Positions 1 through 14,622 are shown, counted from the first letter of the stretch. The stretch: DNA of 64,000 nucleotides from Camarhynchus parvulus (GCF_901933205.1 NC_044573.1:58034493-58098492); one strand, 5' to 3'. Translations and numbers: made by a program. The notes: generated from the letters alone by a model not told the origin.

Positions 1-2400
1 GACCATCGCATTTGTAGCACATTCATCATTTTCACATAGGTTGCTTCCTATAGTTAGTGGCATATCCCAGATGGTGGCATATGTGCTGGACACACATAAA
101 GTTCAAGATCTTTCATCTTCCAGGTCCTTGTCTTTTCCTGAAAAGAAAGTTCAACAACAGAAAGAACAATTGTTCCTCATTTCTGCCAGAATGGCACAAT
201 TCTTCCTACAGTGTCTCTGAAGCAAAGCCTCATGCTGGCTCAAGGAACTGTTCTGCTTCTTCTCTCTCCAAGGATCTGGGATATGGGAAGGAAGGAGAGC
301 TGAGCCTTCAGTGCACATCACCCTGCTCAAGGAGAAAAGATGCTGCATTTAACACTCAAGTGTTCAGATGCCAAATGTTCAACAAGGGACTCACCCAAGC
401 GCTGGACAGCAAAATAAAGTCTTCCTTGGTCTGTCAGAATACTTGCAAAACAAAGTTAAATTATGACTTTTTCTGACTAAATAATATAAAAATGAGGCAC
501 TTAGTGCACCATTTCAAAGGCTGGCTGCTAACCATCAGCAATAAATATATTTCAATGGTAAGTGAATGCAGGAATTATGGTAGAGCAAATCTCTATTTGT
601 GGCCTGGTTGAGGCATATTACAATGAAGAATTGGCAGAAGTAGAATGAGCTTCTTTGCAACTGGTATGCTTTTCATCCATCATCCCTTTTATTGTCTGAA
701 TAGATTGTAAATATTTTTTCTCTTAAGATCTTAACTAATTCTTCTCAGGATCCTTTAAAATTCCACTGTTTCTTCCCTAGTTTAGGCACTCTCAATTTTA
801 TCTCTGTAGCAATAGCAACAGCCACAATACTACAGACTTCCCCTCAGGGACCAATCCTACACCAGCTGGCACAGGGTGACTCACATCCATACTGCTCAGG
901 GCTATGCTCTGGAGTATCTCACCTACTGTCTCCTCTGGAGTCCACAGGAAGCCCCCACAGCCTAAGACATAATTATTTTATGTTGTGACCTTTCAGAACA
1001 TTTCAGCCTGCTGCAGTGGTGTCTTTATAGCATGATGTGTAAGTAATGCACACCATGGAGCATGTTATGAGTTAGTGAGAGGGTAGTCAAGAGAATGACC
1101 TTGCTAGAATTACATAGAAAACAGCATAGAGCTCAACAGGCTGAACTAGTGTTTTCTGAAAATAAATTATCCCCAAAATAATTAGTGGATTTCATCTTAG
1201 GGAAAACTTGATTTCTTCCAAAGGGCAGCTCAAACCTCTGGTTTCCGTGGGAGAAAATGAACAGACATCAGAGTAAGAAAACAGGCTTAGCACCTGAACT
1301 ACAGTGTAGACCTATCCATAGCCTCGGGCATTTCTAACTAGCAGCTAGCTTCTCAACTCCTCTTCCTAATTAGCTATAGGTGGTCCTGCAAATGACAGCT
1401 GAGCACATCCCTGTCTGCTGAAGGGCTTTGCCTGATTTCTGAAAGTTTCCAAAAGGTTGACTGGTTCAGAATATTCTCCTTACCAACACAAAAATGAAAA
1501 CTTTCATTTTTTCATAACTTTTTTCCATAGCCTTAAAAAAAAAGAGCTGACAGAATTTGGTGTGACAATGAGCTCCAGCCATTAGTTTTTGTTTGATCCC
1601 AGTAGGTTATTCCAATCTTGGTCATTACTCTGCAAGCAAGTCTAGGTACCTGCTCTGGGAAGAGGGAGTTGAAAGTCCAGGAACAATGTTCTGACAGGTC
1701 TTCAGCTATCTCTGCAACTCTTGGCCTGATACTTTCAAAACTCCATGTGCCTGACTATTCTCAGCAAAGTCGGTACTAACTGTCCCATTGATTTCCACAT
1801 TTTCTTGATCTGTGTCAAAGTACACACTTCATCAGGAAGTTACTGGTGGGTTGTAAAAAAAATTACTTAGAGAAACAGTGCCCAAAAACAGGTTTCTGGA
1901 GATTCCTTAAATCAGCCTTGTGAAGGACATATTAAAACTTGAAAGTAAGTTTTCCCTGACTGCACTGAAAGTGGGAAAAGGCAGTCACACAGGGCTTTTG
2001 GAAATTACTTATCAGCTGCTCAGGTGTAAAGCCTAAACACATACTCAGGAGTAGGCATTTGCTGAAAAAGCCTAGAGAACCAAAGTTTTTATTTAATGGT
2101 CATGAGTTTTCCTTGCCGATATTAGAAAACTTACTGATAAGGATGTAAAAAACCTGGCAAACTCTCTGCAAACTTCCTAGGCCAAATACTTCAAGATGAG
2201 TCTCACCATCTTCTCTATTCTGTTGGTACTAGCCTTAGAAATGGTGCCTTTATACCCATTTTTATGAAAGTCTGCAAATGTAGCAATGCATAAACACATC
2301 CTGTCTAATCTGTGAATCCTGGCACACAGCCTGCCTCTTCCAGAATCTACATCTCTTATCTAACCCCCTGAGCAGTAGTGGTGCACTGAAAAACAAAATA

Positions 2401-2443
2401 CACCTTGAAGGAAGGCCTTTCCAGTAGGCCTTCCTTCAAGGTG
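2401..2443. repeat. Perfect inverted repeat, 18-bp arms, 7-nt loop
   Basis: Positions 2401-2418 are the exact reverse complement of 2426-2443, separated by the seven bases 2419-2425. The pairing stops at both outer ends. The stem is too short for a typical microRNA precursor. It could be a template-switch product or the remnant of a hairpin element. Confidence 0.95.
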
Positions 2444-5400
2444 AATATATAATACCAGCAGGAAAAAAAGAAGAATGCTCTCATTCTGCATAGCTCTCAG
2501 TGACTGGAAGGCTTCTTCAGCCTTAGATATACTATATAAAGAAAGACACAGTTTATATTTCCTTTCTTGAGTTAGGCAGAAATTGAATACCTGAGTTCTA
2601 CTGGTGTTTAATGAAAATCATGAGGAATTTTTTCATGCGTTTTATTATTTCCTGCCAACATTGTGGGAAGTGTAAGCAATTTAAGCATTCCAGGTCATTC
2701 ATTTCAGCTTTCCCAAATCCCAGAGCAAACCTTATTGATTCTACTTAAATTATCTTCACTTTTCACATCTTGCTTTATCTGTATGTTTGGTGACTCCCTC
2801 CCCATTGTATTTAAAAAAAAAATTTAAAAATTATGCTATTACCATAAATACATTAGGATGCCTACAGGGAAAATAGACTTTTGTTAATCCTGTGTCTATG
2901 GAGACGAGCCTAATGAAACTTTTTGCATTACCCCTTCATTAGTTGTAATTTACTTTGAAGATTAGAAATGGAAAACATTTACATTTTATAAGTAGTACAT
3001 TCTGGGAAAAGAAAGTGTCTTTTGCATTGAATCCAAAGAACTTAGAGGCATCTCCATTAGTGTTGGGTGAACTGTCAAAAAATAATATTGAGGAAAGTTA
3101 AGAATCAAAATATGTAATTCCCTTTGCATCCTCAAACACATGAGGTTGATATTTTTTGACTTCAATTTATCAAGAGTCACTTTTCTACTATATATGTTAA
3201 TGAGGTCACATTTTTTAGTGAAGATTTTATGTTTTGGGTGAGTGAGCAAGAATACATAGATATTCATGTGGACAATTTCTTACATGTAGTGTTACACTGT
3301 GTTTCTGTCTGAAAGGCTGTATTTTATGAATAATTTATCTCTAGAAAATGTTATCTGAGTGTTTTTGTGCCTTTCTAGGACCTAACCCAGTCTCTTCAGA
3401 AACTCTAGTTCTGAACCCAAGAAACCAGTTCCTTTCTGTGAAACCTTTAACTGCTTCCTGTTTGTAGTATTTTGGGAAACGGGACTCGATAAACATTTTC
3501 ATTTTCTCTGTGTTTTGCATGTTTATACCTATCTGCAAATATGAGTATATCAAGGAGTTCATTGTTTATTAAGGGAAAAAAATCAACCAATCCATGTTTT
3601 AATTATCTTGTTTGTTCCTACTCCTTTTTGACTTGTGATCCTGGTGGGACTTGGGCTTCTTTACTGTTTTATTTATAGATTATATAAACATTACAATTTT
3701 CATTGTATTTGCACCAACTCTGCAGAAGTCCTGTAAGTCCCAGAATAAATAGTTTTCTGTGTGTTGTCAAAGCACCATTTAAAGCTAGGTTGGAATTTAA
3801 AAGTAGCTCACATTTACTGTCTCTCAGTGACTTCCCATCTCTTTTCCTCAATTTAAAAGCAAAAGGTGGTTTTAGCTGTCAGGTCATTGAGTTATTTCTT
3901 GGTTTGAAAATAAGGTGGAGCCCTTCCTGGCTCATGTATCATCACCTCTAAACCAGTCCTAGCTGCAGTAAGACATTAATGTAGAGAAGTGGGGAGACCT
4001 TTAGAAGCCCAAATAGCAGGAAAGCACCACAGGGTGACAATCATTTATAACAATGAGGTAAGTTAGTTGTGGTTAGGTAAGCAGTAGTGCACAGGGATAA
4101 GATACTGCCTTCTACTTATCAACCATACTCATAACCCATAGAATTGAAAGAAAAACAATATTTATTATTTTTATCTGTAAATGCATAACATTTTTAAGAC
4201 AGAAGGAGAAAAAAAGCCTGGCCTATATGAGCATTTTCAGAGAAACACTTCAGTAGACAGAACACAGTGAATCCTTAAATACATTGGTCTGAGAGAAGGG
4301 CTCCTCTCATTCCCCATGATTATCTACTACTATACAATTAGCTATCCTTGAAAACACAGTTGACCATTATTTTCCATTCACTAATACATATTCCATTAGG
4401 CATCATTATATTTTTCTTTGTTCATGTAATAGGTCTGCCTTTTAATATCTTGAGATTTCCTGGCCAATGCTGAGGTGAAGAAGGGAAAATAGTTGTAGCA
4501 AAATTAAAGGTCTTTGTTTATTCTTAGAGTCAGTTCTGCCTAAAGCTTGCCTCACTTCCTAAAATGTTAGGTTGGTCTTTTTTTACAGATGTTTTGGACT
4601 TCCTCTCTTGCAGATCTGGGTTAGACAGGGAAATAAATTTCAATATTACAAAATAAAAGCTAAAACAGTGGTAGTGGCAAGTGGGACCAGAAATACTGGA
4701 AACCTGTCCTAGAATTCTTGTATTCAAATCGCTTCCTCTCCAATCTTGAAGTATCAAGACATTTGACTTATCTAGATAAGGTCTGAATAAGAGGCTAGCC
4801 TCTCCTGCATGTGAAACTAAACTGAAAGTAAACTGAAGTTCCCATCTTTGGGACAAAAATATTTGGGCACTAGTTCAATTTAAATACTATAGGAAAAGTA
4901 TTCTAAAAGCTCCGGTAGCCATCTGCTGTACAAAACACTGATTATTTGAAATCTCATTGTCGGTCAACTTTGTGTTAAATGGTGTAATAAAACCTGAATA
5001 TGAAAAAGAATCTCATTAACTAGGTCCCTCTCCCTACTCTGGGAGCAGCTACTGAAATCTAAGAAGTAAATTAGGGGGAAAAGATCTGCTCAGAGCATAA
5101 GGGGGATAGAATGATGCTTAGCTAGGAGTCTTCCTCGTGACCTTGCTGAATTTTGGATCAGCTTCTAAGATGTCAGGTTATGTCATGTTATTCCTTTGGA
5201 AAAGGAATGCCATATAAATGCACTGTGCCTTGTGATCTGCAAAAGCACAAATCAAAAATATGAGACAAATGTGACAATAATTAGGTCATATGAAATAAAT
5301 CTATTTTCCAGCTACAGTTAAGAGCTGTTAGGCAAATGGTGGTTACATATTTTCATCTTTCTCCCAGGGAAATGCAAGTATTTTATAGCTGTTAGAAAAC

Positions 5401-7144
5401 AATCTCTATAAACCACATTGTCAAAGTATGAGCAATCAATTTTTACTTTATTTTTCCCAAGATTCTGTCTTTTCACAGTAACATAATGGTTCTTTGGGCA
5501 GGGGGGAGGGGGATGGAAAAGGGTTTAGATTGTTCAGCTAATAATGATAGCTTAGATATAAAATAATACTTTATAATAATAGACACAGAATGCAGTTTCT
5601 ATGTTAACTTTGTGAAGTCAACAAAAATATCAACACTAAGTTCAAGGAAATAAACTGAAGCCAGAACTTAGAAAAATTGGTTTTTGTAAATTAATCTCTC
5701 TTATTATTTGCTAGTTCATGATAAGTCTAATAAGGTCCCTATTACTACTGTTGTTTCAAATACCAGCTTTCAAGAACTTATATTCTGTTAATTAAAATTG
5801 TGTCAAATTGAAGTTTTGCATATGGCATATCTTCCTCAAGATGAAGGTTTCTGAAATGTTTCAGCCAATCTATAGGGATATTCCTGGGAATGTGTGAAAA
5901 AATAGAGATTCAGTACTTTGTTTTCATGACCTGACTAATTTCACAACTTGGTCATGCTCTAGCTGGAAGTAGCTATGACTGCCCGGCTCAGTGCTGTGGG
6001 CATGTGCTAAGCTATTGCTTAAAATATTGCTTCCTCAGAAGACAGGCACAGATTGCTCAGACGGCAACATGTCTCCATCCCACCTTAGATGACATTTAGT
6101 TCCTTTTTTGCATCTGAGATGTGAATAAAGATGTGCAATAAACAAATACCAAATTGTTTCTTCTTTAGGGAGCACCAGTCAATCTATGCCTCAAATGGAA
6201 CAGGACCTCTGTTGCATGACAGCATGTGAATGTGGGCTGCATCAAAATGTGAACATGACAAGGTGATGAACTTAAAAAGAGTGTCTGGATACTTACTGGC
6301 ATGGCCTCAACTTTGCAATTTTTGCATAATAACAAATTGTCACATTGTTGGTGTTTCTGGGGTGGATGATGGATGATTACAATTTACTTCCTTGTTTAAT
6401 CGTCTCTGTGCTATTTTGCTTTAAATAATGGGAAAGCCTACAGTTATACCATAATTACTTTATAGAACATGAAATGAAAGTAAACAAAGTGAATTGTCAG
6501 CGTTGTGTGTCCTTTCTTTGAATGCAGTGAGGGCAGGAACCTTTATGTCAGACTGAGTAGAAAGTAGGCAAATCATCTTTCCCTTGCACTGCTGTAAGTT
6601 ATCTCAACAACTTGAAGCTTATTCACAGAGACTGGCTGAAATGTGAGGCATGTGTTGAACACCTGAAGATACAGCTAGGTCTGATTATCAACCTGACTCT
6701 GTTTGGAGTAAAAACATATTAATACATCAGCATCAAGTCTGTTGAATAAGCTGCAAAAGGGTTCTAGGACACATATCTCCTTTCATGAGCAGCTCTAAGA
6801 CCTTTGTTACTACCCTAGGAACTGCAGGAACTGCATCAGGTATAAAAAGACATATTACATCCATCAGGTCCTGTATTACCCTGTTACAGTCCATGAATTG
6901 CCGCTTTACAATTGTCAAGCAGTTTCGATAACTTGAGTCATTTAGAAAGAAAAATATTCCAGAAAATGCTTATTTTCTTTTCCCCACATGCAGCAAACTG
7001 TACCCATGTTAGAGTCATATGAATATTCTGCACAAACAAGTTGTCTTCAGCATGCAGTGAGTCTCTGACACACCAATATAAGCAGAATGGTGATCTGACA
7101 TTTCACTTTTTGTTAGATTTCAGTTTTAAAAAGAAGCCCTTTAC

Positions 7145-7184
7145 TCTTCTCCCAGTTAATTATTTCTTCTCCCAATTAATGTCT
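7145..7184. repeat. Imperfect 20-bp tandem duplication
   Basis: The unit starting TCTTCTCCCAGTTAAT at 7145 is repeated at 7165 as TCTTCTCCCAATTAAT. The copies differ at a few bases. This looks like an old local slippage duplication with no visible function. Confidence 0.75.
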
Positions 7185-9267
7185 CTCACTAGGAAAATGT
7201 GATGACTCACCTACTTATTCCCTTTTGCTACAGTAAGATAAAAGAGGTTGGCAAGCAGCTGCAGAGCAAGATGAAGTCGAGGAGAAGCCCATTCTCCCAT
7301 CCTATCACAGGGAGCATCTAGCAACTACTGTCTCTGCAGACCTTTTCTTCAGGTGACTCAATCTCTCAAATTGACTGTGATCCTTGAAAAAGGGCTCATG
7401 CCAAATAACCATCTGGATAATGCTGCAAATTCCAAGCTAATCAGAGAAATTGCCTATTCACTTGAACAACAGTCACAGGCCTGGGAGGCGCCAGTCTCTG
7501 ACTGCAGTCATGCCTTGGCTCATTAGTCCTATGTGCCCCCGAAACCAAACTGTCAAAGGGGTGTTGAGTGCACAAAGACTGGGCAGCAGCTGAATTAAAT
7601 TCCTGTGCAGAACCAAAAATAGAACACTTTGAGCCCCTTCTCTGTTGTGAAGAAAAAAATTCCTTGACAAAAAAAAAAATGCTTTTCTTGGTATTATTTA
7701 GTGAGTTTTTCTGTCTAAAAAGCTAAAGATTTTTGGCCTCAAGGGGTGCTAGCCTGTTACCTTAGAGACTGTTTCTTTTAGAGGCAGTGGAGTGGCAGAG
7801 GGCATGCCTTTGTTGCTTACCTTGGCAACCATGAATTGCTAAATGCTGTTCCCATGAATGCAAGCCTTTCACTGCCATTAGTGCCTGCCCACAGGTATAA
7901 ACATTCCTTCATGAAAAGGTCCAGGGGAATGTACACTACCCGATAAAAATCAAGACGACAAACAAAAGCATATTATATAACACAGCAGTTTTATAAAATT
8001 AGATTTTAAAACAAGATGTGTCTTTAATGACATTGATCCTGGATGCGGTCAAATTTCCTGTTCCATTTATATTCCCTACAGTCATACCAAGCGGTGGCAG
8101 TGGGGAAGGGAGGAAAGTGAGAAAGCTCGACAGGATATTCTTGTTTCTGTAATTGCAAAATGGAAGACCACTCTGTCTATACTCAGAATAAACCTGTTCG
8201 ACAGTTTCAGAGGAATTGGGCGACTCTGGCAGTTTCCCTCCCTGGCAATAGGGAGGCAGGAGGAAAGTAGAGGTTGCCGGGGCTGGGCAATGGCACTAGA
8301 TCCCCTCTGCTACCAGGAATTCTTTATGGTCTAGCTGGGCAAACACTACAGGCAGCATTCTCAACATGTTTACCTGTATAAAGGCCTTGTGCTGCAAAAA
8401 CAAGAGATTTGTTGTATTCTTCCTGTAAATGAGCCTGTTGAGTGTGGAGGAATTAAGTTCTAAACTTAATTCTCCCCTCCCTCCCCGCTCAACAGTCTCC
8501 ATTTTGCAAACTGATTTTTTAAAAAAACAAGAAGATTTTCATTCCATTATCAAGTCAATTCACTTTCTTAGATCTGATAGTCAGTACTTCTAAGAAAATC
8601 TTGGCCTGTCTGGACTTTTAGATTGTAATGTGGCGTATTTAAGAGAACAATCTCTTGGGAAAAGGGATCCACTACAAGATATGTCTCTACATGTCTGTCA
8701 AAGGGAAGCCAGAAAGAAACTCATGGCTCATGTGGACTGACAAGCTCAGACTACAGCAAGGGGACTATGGTCTTGAACTGCCATACAAGAGCAACTTTGT
8801 ACAATGAGATTGGGGTAAAATCCTATAGGAGGTTTGTTGGGCCAGGAGAAGACCTCTCTTGCCTTGAGAAAATCCATGTAATGGTAATGGTGCTTAGCAC
8901 TTCCTATGTAACCCTCCCTGAGGGGGTTGGCCTTGAATCCACCATGCCAGGACACCCAGCAGTCAAATAAGCTCTTGAAAGCTGAGCCAGATGCAAGGGC
9001 AGTGTTGCAGACCTTCGGCTGATGGCCATATAGCTGCACCCAGTTAGCCAGGTGTGCACACAGACAGACAAATGGCTGCCCCTGAAACATTCACATGCAC
9101 CCAGGAGATGACAGTGAAACAAGAGCCCTTATATATCTTGTGGTAAAGCATATGCGTGGTCCAAACCCCTGAAGAACCCTACTAAAACCAGAAGAATGAC
9201 CAAACTATCCGTGTGGCCCCTATTTGCACAAAGGGGAAGTGCTCATTGCTAAAAGAATTTAAAATGT

Positions 9268-9837
9268 CAGCATGGCCAGCAGGTCAAGAGAGGTGACTCT
9301 GGCCCTCTGCTTCATTCTCGTGAGACTCCACCTGGACTACTGCATCCAGCTCTGAAGCCTTCAGCGCAGGAAATGCATTGAGCCAAGCCCAGACGGAGAC
9401 CATAAAGATGATCAGAGGGCTGGAGTACCTCTCCTATGAGGAGAGTTGGGGCTGTTCAGCCTGGGGAAGAGAAGACTCTGGGGAGACATTGTTGCAGCTT
9501 TCCAGTACCTAAAGGGTGTACACAAGAAATGTGGGGACAGATTTTTGGTAGGTCTGTGGTGATAGGACAATGGGTAATGATTTCAAATTAAAAGAGGGTG
9601 CATTCAGAGTAGATATAGGGAAGAAATACTCTTATGATGAGGGTGGTAAAACACTGGAACCCACAGATTTCCCAGTGAGGTGGTGGTTGCCCCATCCCTG
9701 CAAACATTCAAGGTCAGGCTGGATGGGGCTCTGAGCAACATAATCTAGCTGAAATTGTTTCTGCTTATGTCAGGGGGGTTGGAACTAGACGACCTTTAAA
9801 GGTCCCTTCCAACCCAAACTATTTGACAATTCTATAA
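9268..9837 (+). mobile_element. CR1 LINE fragment, 3' part, sense on plus strand
   Basis: The sequence follows the avian CR1 3' region. It shows the stretch that normally encodes the end of the reverse-transcriptase ORF (three-way matches around GTACTGCATCCAGCTCTG, GATGATCAGAGGGCTGGAG and GAGGGTGGTAAAACACTGGAAC). It then has the 3' UTR ending with the GACCTTTAAAGGTCCCTTCCAACCC-type block and a decayed ATTCTATAA tail at about 9830-9837. It is 5' truncated, as most CR1 copies are. No open frame survives. The 5' boundary is approximate. Confidence 0.9.
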
Positions 9838-12256
9838 AAACAAGCAGAACATTTCAGCCGGCATTAGCAAGGGCCACACACCAGGCAAACACACAGAGGG
9901 ACAGCTGTGATCAGAAGAACCTGGCCTGTTGGCCATGCTCTGCCCTTCCTGGCTCCCAACAGGGGAGCTGGACACCAAGTAGAGAGAATATGCAGAACAG
10001 GAGACCCAAGCCTGACCTGAAAACCTGAGTGTCCTTTTCTCTTACTCCTGAAACCTGTGGGTTTGACTTTTCTTTCTCAAAAGAAGAAATGTTATACTGA
10101 CAGGAAAAATATTTACAGATGTCACTTTTTAAGATATTTCTTTCTTTCCCCTCTTGAGCTCCAATCCAGTGATTCTCAATCTTTTCTAGTAAAGCAGCAA
10201 AATTTTTATTTCCCTTTGCCCTCATGTTGTAGCACTGTCAGAAGGTGAAGAATGTGGTAGAGGCCTAGTGAGGTTAACCAGCCTGGAGGTCCTGCCTCAC
10301 CATCTCCTCTTGCTCTCCAACTTTCCTATTTCCTCTCACGAGGTCTGACAGCTGCAAGTGAGCCATGGATGCTCCCAGCACTCAACAACTCAGTATCCTC
10401 ACCCATAGCTGCTGTGGCATGTGCTTCATGCCTGCTGACCAGCTAGTGCTATCACTTTGGGCTCGTGCTGGTGTCACTGGGGGAGCAGCTTTGTGCTTCT
10501 TTCTGATAATCACGATGCTGATCACACCATCACTGTTGCCTTGTAGGAATGGCGTCTTTACAGACTTATATCGTGTTCTTCTGTTCTAAACACACCTTTG
10601 TTAACATTTCCACTCCTAGTGTAACATCAGGAGAACGAGGAATCTTCTGGTTTGTTGCAATGGGCAGTGCATATGGGATGCACAGCCTTAGGGGTGTGGC
10701 AAAGGTTTAAATACCTCACTGTTAGAGGTTTCCTCTAGGAAGGAAACAAAAAAAACTTGCAGAGTACAGAACTCACTCCTGCTAGATTTCAAATTTTATG
10801 AAAGATTACCAGTCTCTGTCTCTATGTATGCAAAAATACAATGAAAGAAAGGACAGAGCAAGTCCACCAGGAAAAAATAAGCATAAAAAAGGATTAAAAA
10901 ATACACACACTTCGGTGCCCAAAAAAGTGAGTGCTCTTTTCAGGAGCACTAAATCCTAAAACAACAACAAAAAATGAGATCTGTCCTTGGTTTCTTGATC
11001 AAAACAACCTTCTGTCATGAAACAAATAGTATCACTTTCCAGGTGTTTGTCAAGCTAGAGGCAATGGTAATTATGGGACATTTCTATAATCCATAATCCA
11101 TAAAATCCATAAGTAAGAAAAATTCAAAAGACATTTGATATATGATACATGAAGCAGTTATAAAGCAATACATCTGTGAAATCCATTATGGCAAACATCT
11201 TAAAAGGAATGTTAAAACACTGGGAACATGCAGAGGAAGTTCAGCAAGCTTCTAAACTTTACACACTTAGAATGTTTGCTGTGTAGAGTTGTGGTGCTTT
11301 GCAAAAAACCAAAAAATACTTCTTCATTATATTTTTTCCTTGTTTTTCCTTATCATCAAAGTATGCCAAAATGTTCCAAGAAGTAGGATATTTGCTTTGC
11401 TCAGTTCAAAGTTGCAGAATATATATGCAAATTGAAGAGATTAAGTAAACTAAGTCATAAACAATTCTGAACTCAATATGCACTTCACAAAAATATGCTG
11501 TCTTACAGTTCTGTGTTCAAAAACTGTTGCTTGAGTTTATTTCTGAAGTTCTTACTGTATTGAGGTAACATAAATTCTGGCATCTCCTTCAGGAAAAATG
11601 AAAAAAAGGAAGGAAAACGACCAGGAGGGCTGGAGGATCTGTAAGCATACACCATCTGTTGGCTGGTAACAAGCAGACTTTAGGATTTAGAGGCAATTAA
11701 ATAAGAATTCTGTTTCCTTTCAAAGTATGGATGGTTCAGACTTAGAGTCCCTTCCTTCCTCTACCCCAGAGGAACCCTCACCTCCCTCTGTTGGCTGACT
11801 CCGTTATGGAAATGCAGGCCAATGGCTGCCACTGTTTCTTTCCTGGCATGGACTAACAATAACCACTTACATCAATGAAACATAAATATGGGAGCATTAT
11901 GGCATCACATATCAATCAAAACAAGCCAGATACTGAACAAACCTGAAGACTGATAGGGGAATAAAGACGGGATCAAAGGCTACAGTTCTCACCTCAATGC
12001 AAGCTTTTCCACTGTTTCCCACTTGTGCTGTTACTGCTCAACCAAATGACAACACACCACTGCATTTCAGTGCTATCAAAGAAAATTCCACTATAGGAAA
12101 CACACAGAATAAAGTCAGATACTTCATTATTTTAATTTTCCAGTAGCCATATCAGGTCACATTTAGATTTGTTCAGCTGAATTTCCTGCATCTGAACTGT
12201 AAATTCTTGACATATTTAGCAGTTCCTCCGTAATGACAGCTCCAGAAGAAATTATT

Positions 12257-12279
12257 CTTGCCTTGCCTTGCCTTGCCTT
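12257..12279. repeat. (CTTGC)n microsatellite
   Basis: Four perfect CTTGC units run from 12257 to 12276, followed by a partial unit that grades into a pyrimidine-rich stretch (CTTTCCTTGTC). The short array length suggests low polymorphism. Confidence 0.9.
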
Positions 12280-14622
12280 TCTTTCCTTGTCTTCCCACAA
12301 AAACTCTCCTCCTCAAAGGCTTTGGTGTGGCTTGGTCACCAAGTTTTGTCACTTCAGGTTATGGAGGGTGCCTTTCCCCAGTCCACCCTGACCCCAGCCC
12401 CTGTGCAGCCGGCCAGCAGGTGGGCCTGGAGTGCAGCACAGCCCCAGCCTTGACCCAAGAAGATCTATGTGATCATTGGGTCTGGTATCCCTCTCAGCGA
12501 CATACACAGTATGTCCAGGGTGAAAAAAACTGGTATAATTTCAGGGGAAGCAAGTAGCAGTGGTTTTGGTTCACTACACTGAATGTGTTAAAGGCCAAGA
12601 GTTGCAAGGAAAAGGACCATGCAAATTAAGGGATATTTTTTTCTGTAACATGGGGGGATCAAAGAAAAGCTAAAATAAGTATTCTAATACTAGCCTCACA
12701 GATCCCAATTCTGCCATTACTGAATAAATGTGCTGAAATGTGAGGGGGAAAAAGACTTACTTCTGTCAGGGAGCTCTGAAATGCTCTGATTATGAAGGAA
12801 TAGTGGAAAGTTCCCTGGAATTACCTAGTGAACATAGGCTGTTTCAATTCATACCTGGACTCATACCTACTGTGAGCATACCAAGAAAAGAGTGCTCACC
12901 TCTCCTTCTCCAGATTTTGCCTGTGGGTTGGATAGTGCTGATCATTCTCTTCCTCTGCCTACAGCAAACATGCTGAAATTGCCCCACCAATGTAACTTCT
13001 GTTGTAAAACAGTGGTCACAGTTTGAAGGTACCTGTACACATGGCCCACAGGGACCCTCCTATATTGCTGTACCAAAGTCACCCTGAAATATTCCTTGTT
13101 TCAAAGCAACTACAGCTAATTATGTTGCTGATTATTGTCATAAGTTATTGTACTTCCTAGTCATGGTTAAACACACTTTCATCTGGAAGATTTGAATTAA
13201 CAAGTATTTTGGATGGTAAATTCCACGAGAATATGCTCCTAATTTTATTTATCTGGTGTCTTACTTCAATCACTGCCTTTATATACGAAGTCACTGTTGG
13301 GATGGTGGACAGCAAATATTTAACAGTAGTCGATAATGCTATGCAAAAGTGTAGGGAACAAACTAAGGAGGAACACCATATCCAATTGAAGTGGCAGAGG
13401 AATGCAGTAGGCAGAATGTAATTACTTGTGTGAGAATTTGCCTAGGAAACTGAAGCAAATGCTTCTGCTTCTTTGAAAAATGTACTTTTTAGTATATAAT
13501 GATCTAAGTCTCTTTACTAGGTGAACATTGCATTATTAGAGTGCAAAAAAACTGAAAAAAAACCTGAAAAAGTAAGTACAACAGAATAAATTGTGCTTGA
13601 ATATTCATTAATTTTAATATGATATAAAGAAAAATGACATAACTGCCTTAGAAAAATAAAATGGAAATCAAGAGTTAGTATGGCTAGTTTTGAGCTTCAC
13701 TCATCTAGAAGCCAGGGACAGAAGCAGAAAGACTAAGTGTATTTCAGACCCAGGAAATGCTAAACTTCATATAAATGCTTTCTTTTTCCCCACTGGATTT
13801 AAGACCTGGAGCTACACTTACATTTGGAAACTTTTGAAAATGGTTTGGCAATTAAATATGGTTTTGATGACAGACCTCAAATCTTTTTTAAAAAAGTCTG
13901 GGATCTTTTGAATGCTTTCAAGTTTTGCAAGGAAGATCTGAAGTCTATACTCATTAGTAAAAGCAAAAGTCTACATCCAGAAAGTGATCCAAAGGTAGGA
14001 TGCAAGAATATGTTTGGAAAAACAGCACCCAGCCTGGTGATTCTGGAGATGGCTACAGGGAATCCACTCCGTGCACAGCTGAGAATCTGAGCAAAGAGTT
14101 CTCCAGCAGCAAATGGGGAAACTTTGAGGACAGGCACAGATTTTTAACTCAAGGCACCATGTGTTGTACTCAGAGTTATTGGAAGGTGCCTTCCCCTCTT
14201 CAAGTCAAAGTCTCAGTCTGTAGAAAAACTGCTTAAATTATAACACTAAGCAGAGGTGTCCAGCCATGTTTTGGAAAAATGACCTCAGGACAGTGTACAG
14301 TGGCCTAGTGACATCTGTGGTTGCATGGGAAGTGGTTGACTACTACTCCCTCTGGTCCTCCAAAACTGGGAAAAATCCCATTCCTTTGGAAAGCTCCCAA
14401 GCCAGACAGTAACAGGCATGCGCCCTCCTGCCTGCTCAGACATCCTGTGCAACAGAAGGACAGATGTTCTCAGACAAAGTGAGCGCAAGTGGCAACTTAA
14501 ACACTGCACAGAGGAAGAAAAGGGGTAGCTTTTCATATCACCCTTAATCCCCTGAGCCCTGCTCTGCAACCAGCACAGAAGGAAAATCTGATTAGTTGAA
14601 GCAGAGCACCATGCAGAGGAAG

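Larger units (their letters stand above)
1..9267. other. Intergenic DNA, upstream side of CCN2
   Basis: No exon, RNA gene or recognisable transposon could be supported here. The open reading frames are short, have no family resemblance that I can recognise, and often overlap on both strands. The stretch is AT-rich with scattered homopolymers. It contains a perfect inverted repeat at 2401-2443 and an imperfect 20-bp tandem duplication at 7145-7184. By the mammalian gene order this side should face MOXD1, but no MOXD1 exon was seen. Confidence 0.6.

Noticed and set aside
57..476. 139-codon open reading frame on the plus strand at the left edge
   Set aside because: No signal peptide, domain, codon bias or splice context that I recognise. 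A frame of this length can arise by chance, and an overlapping frame is open on the other strand.
6733..6918. Minus-strand 61-codon frame with a protein-like look (hydrophobic valine/leucine-rich)
   Set aside because: I looked for resemblance to MOXD1 or other exons and retroelement proteins and recognised none. No clear splice sites frame it.
8746..9122. Overlapping frames of 67-114 codons on both strands just before the first CR1
   Set aside because: Openness on both strands at once suggests chance or an unrecognised old repeat. No family match was recognised.
12413..12425. CTCF-like sequence CCAGCAGGTGGG
   Set aside because: It misses part of the core consensus (GGC followed by A/G). A match of this quality is common by chance, so no site is claimed.
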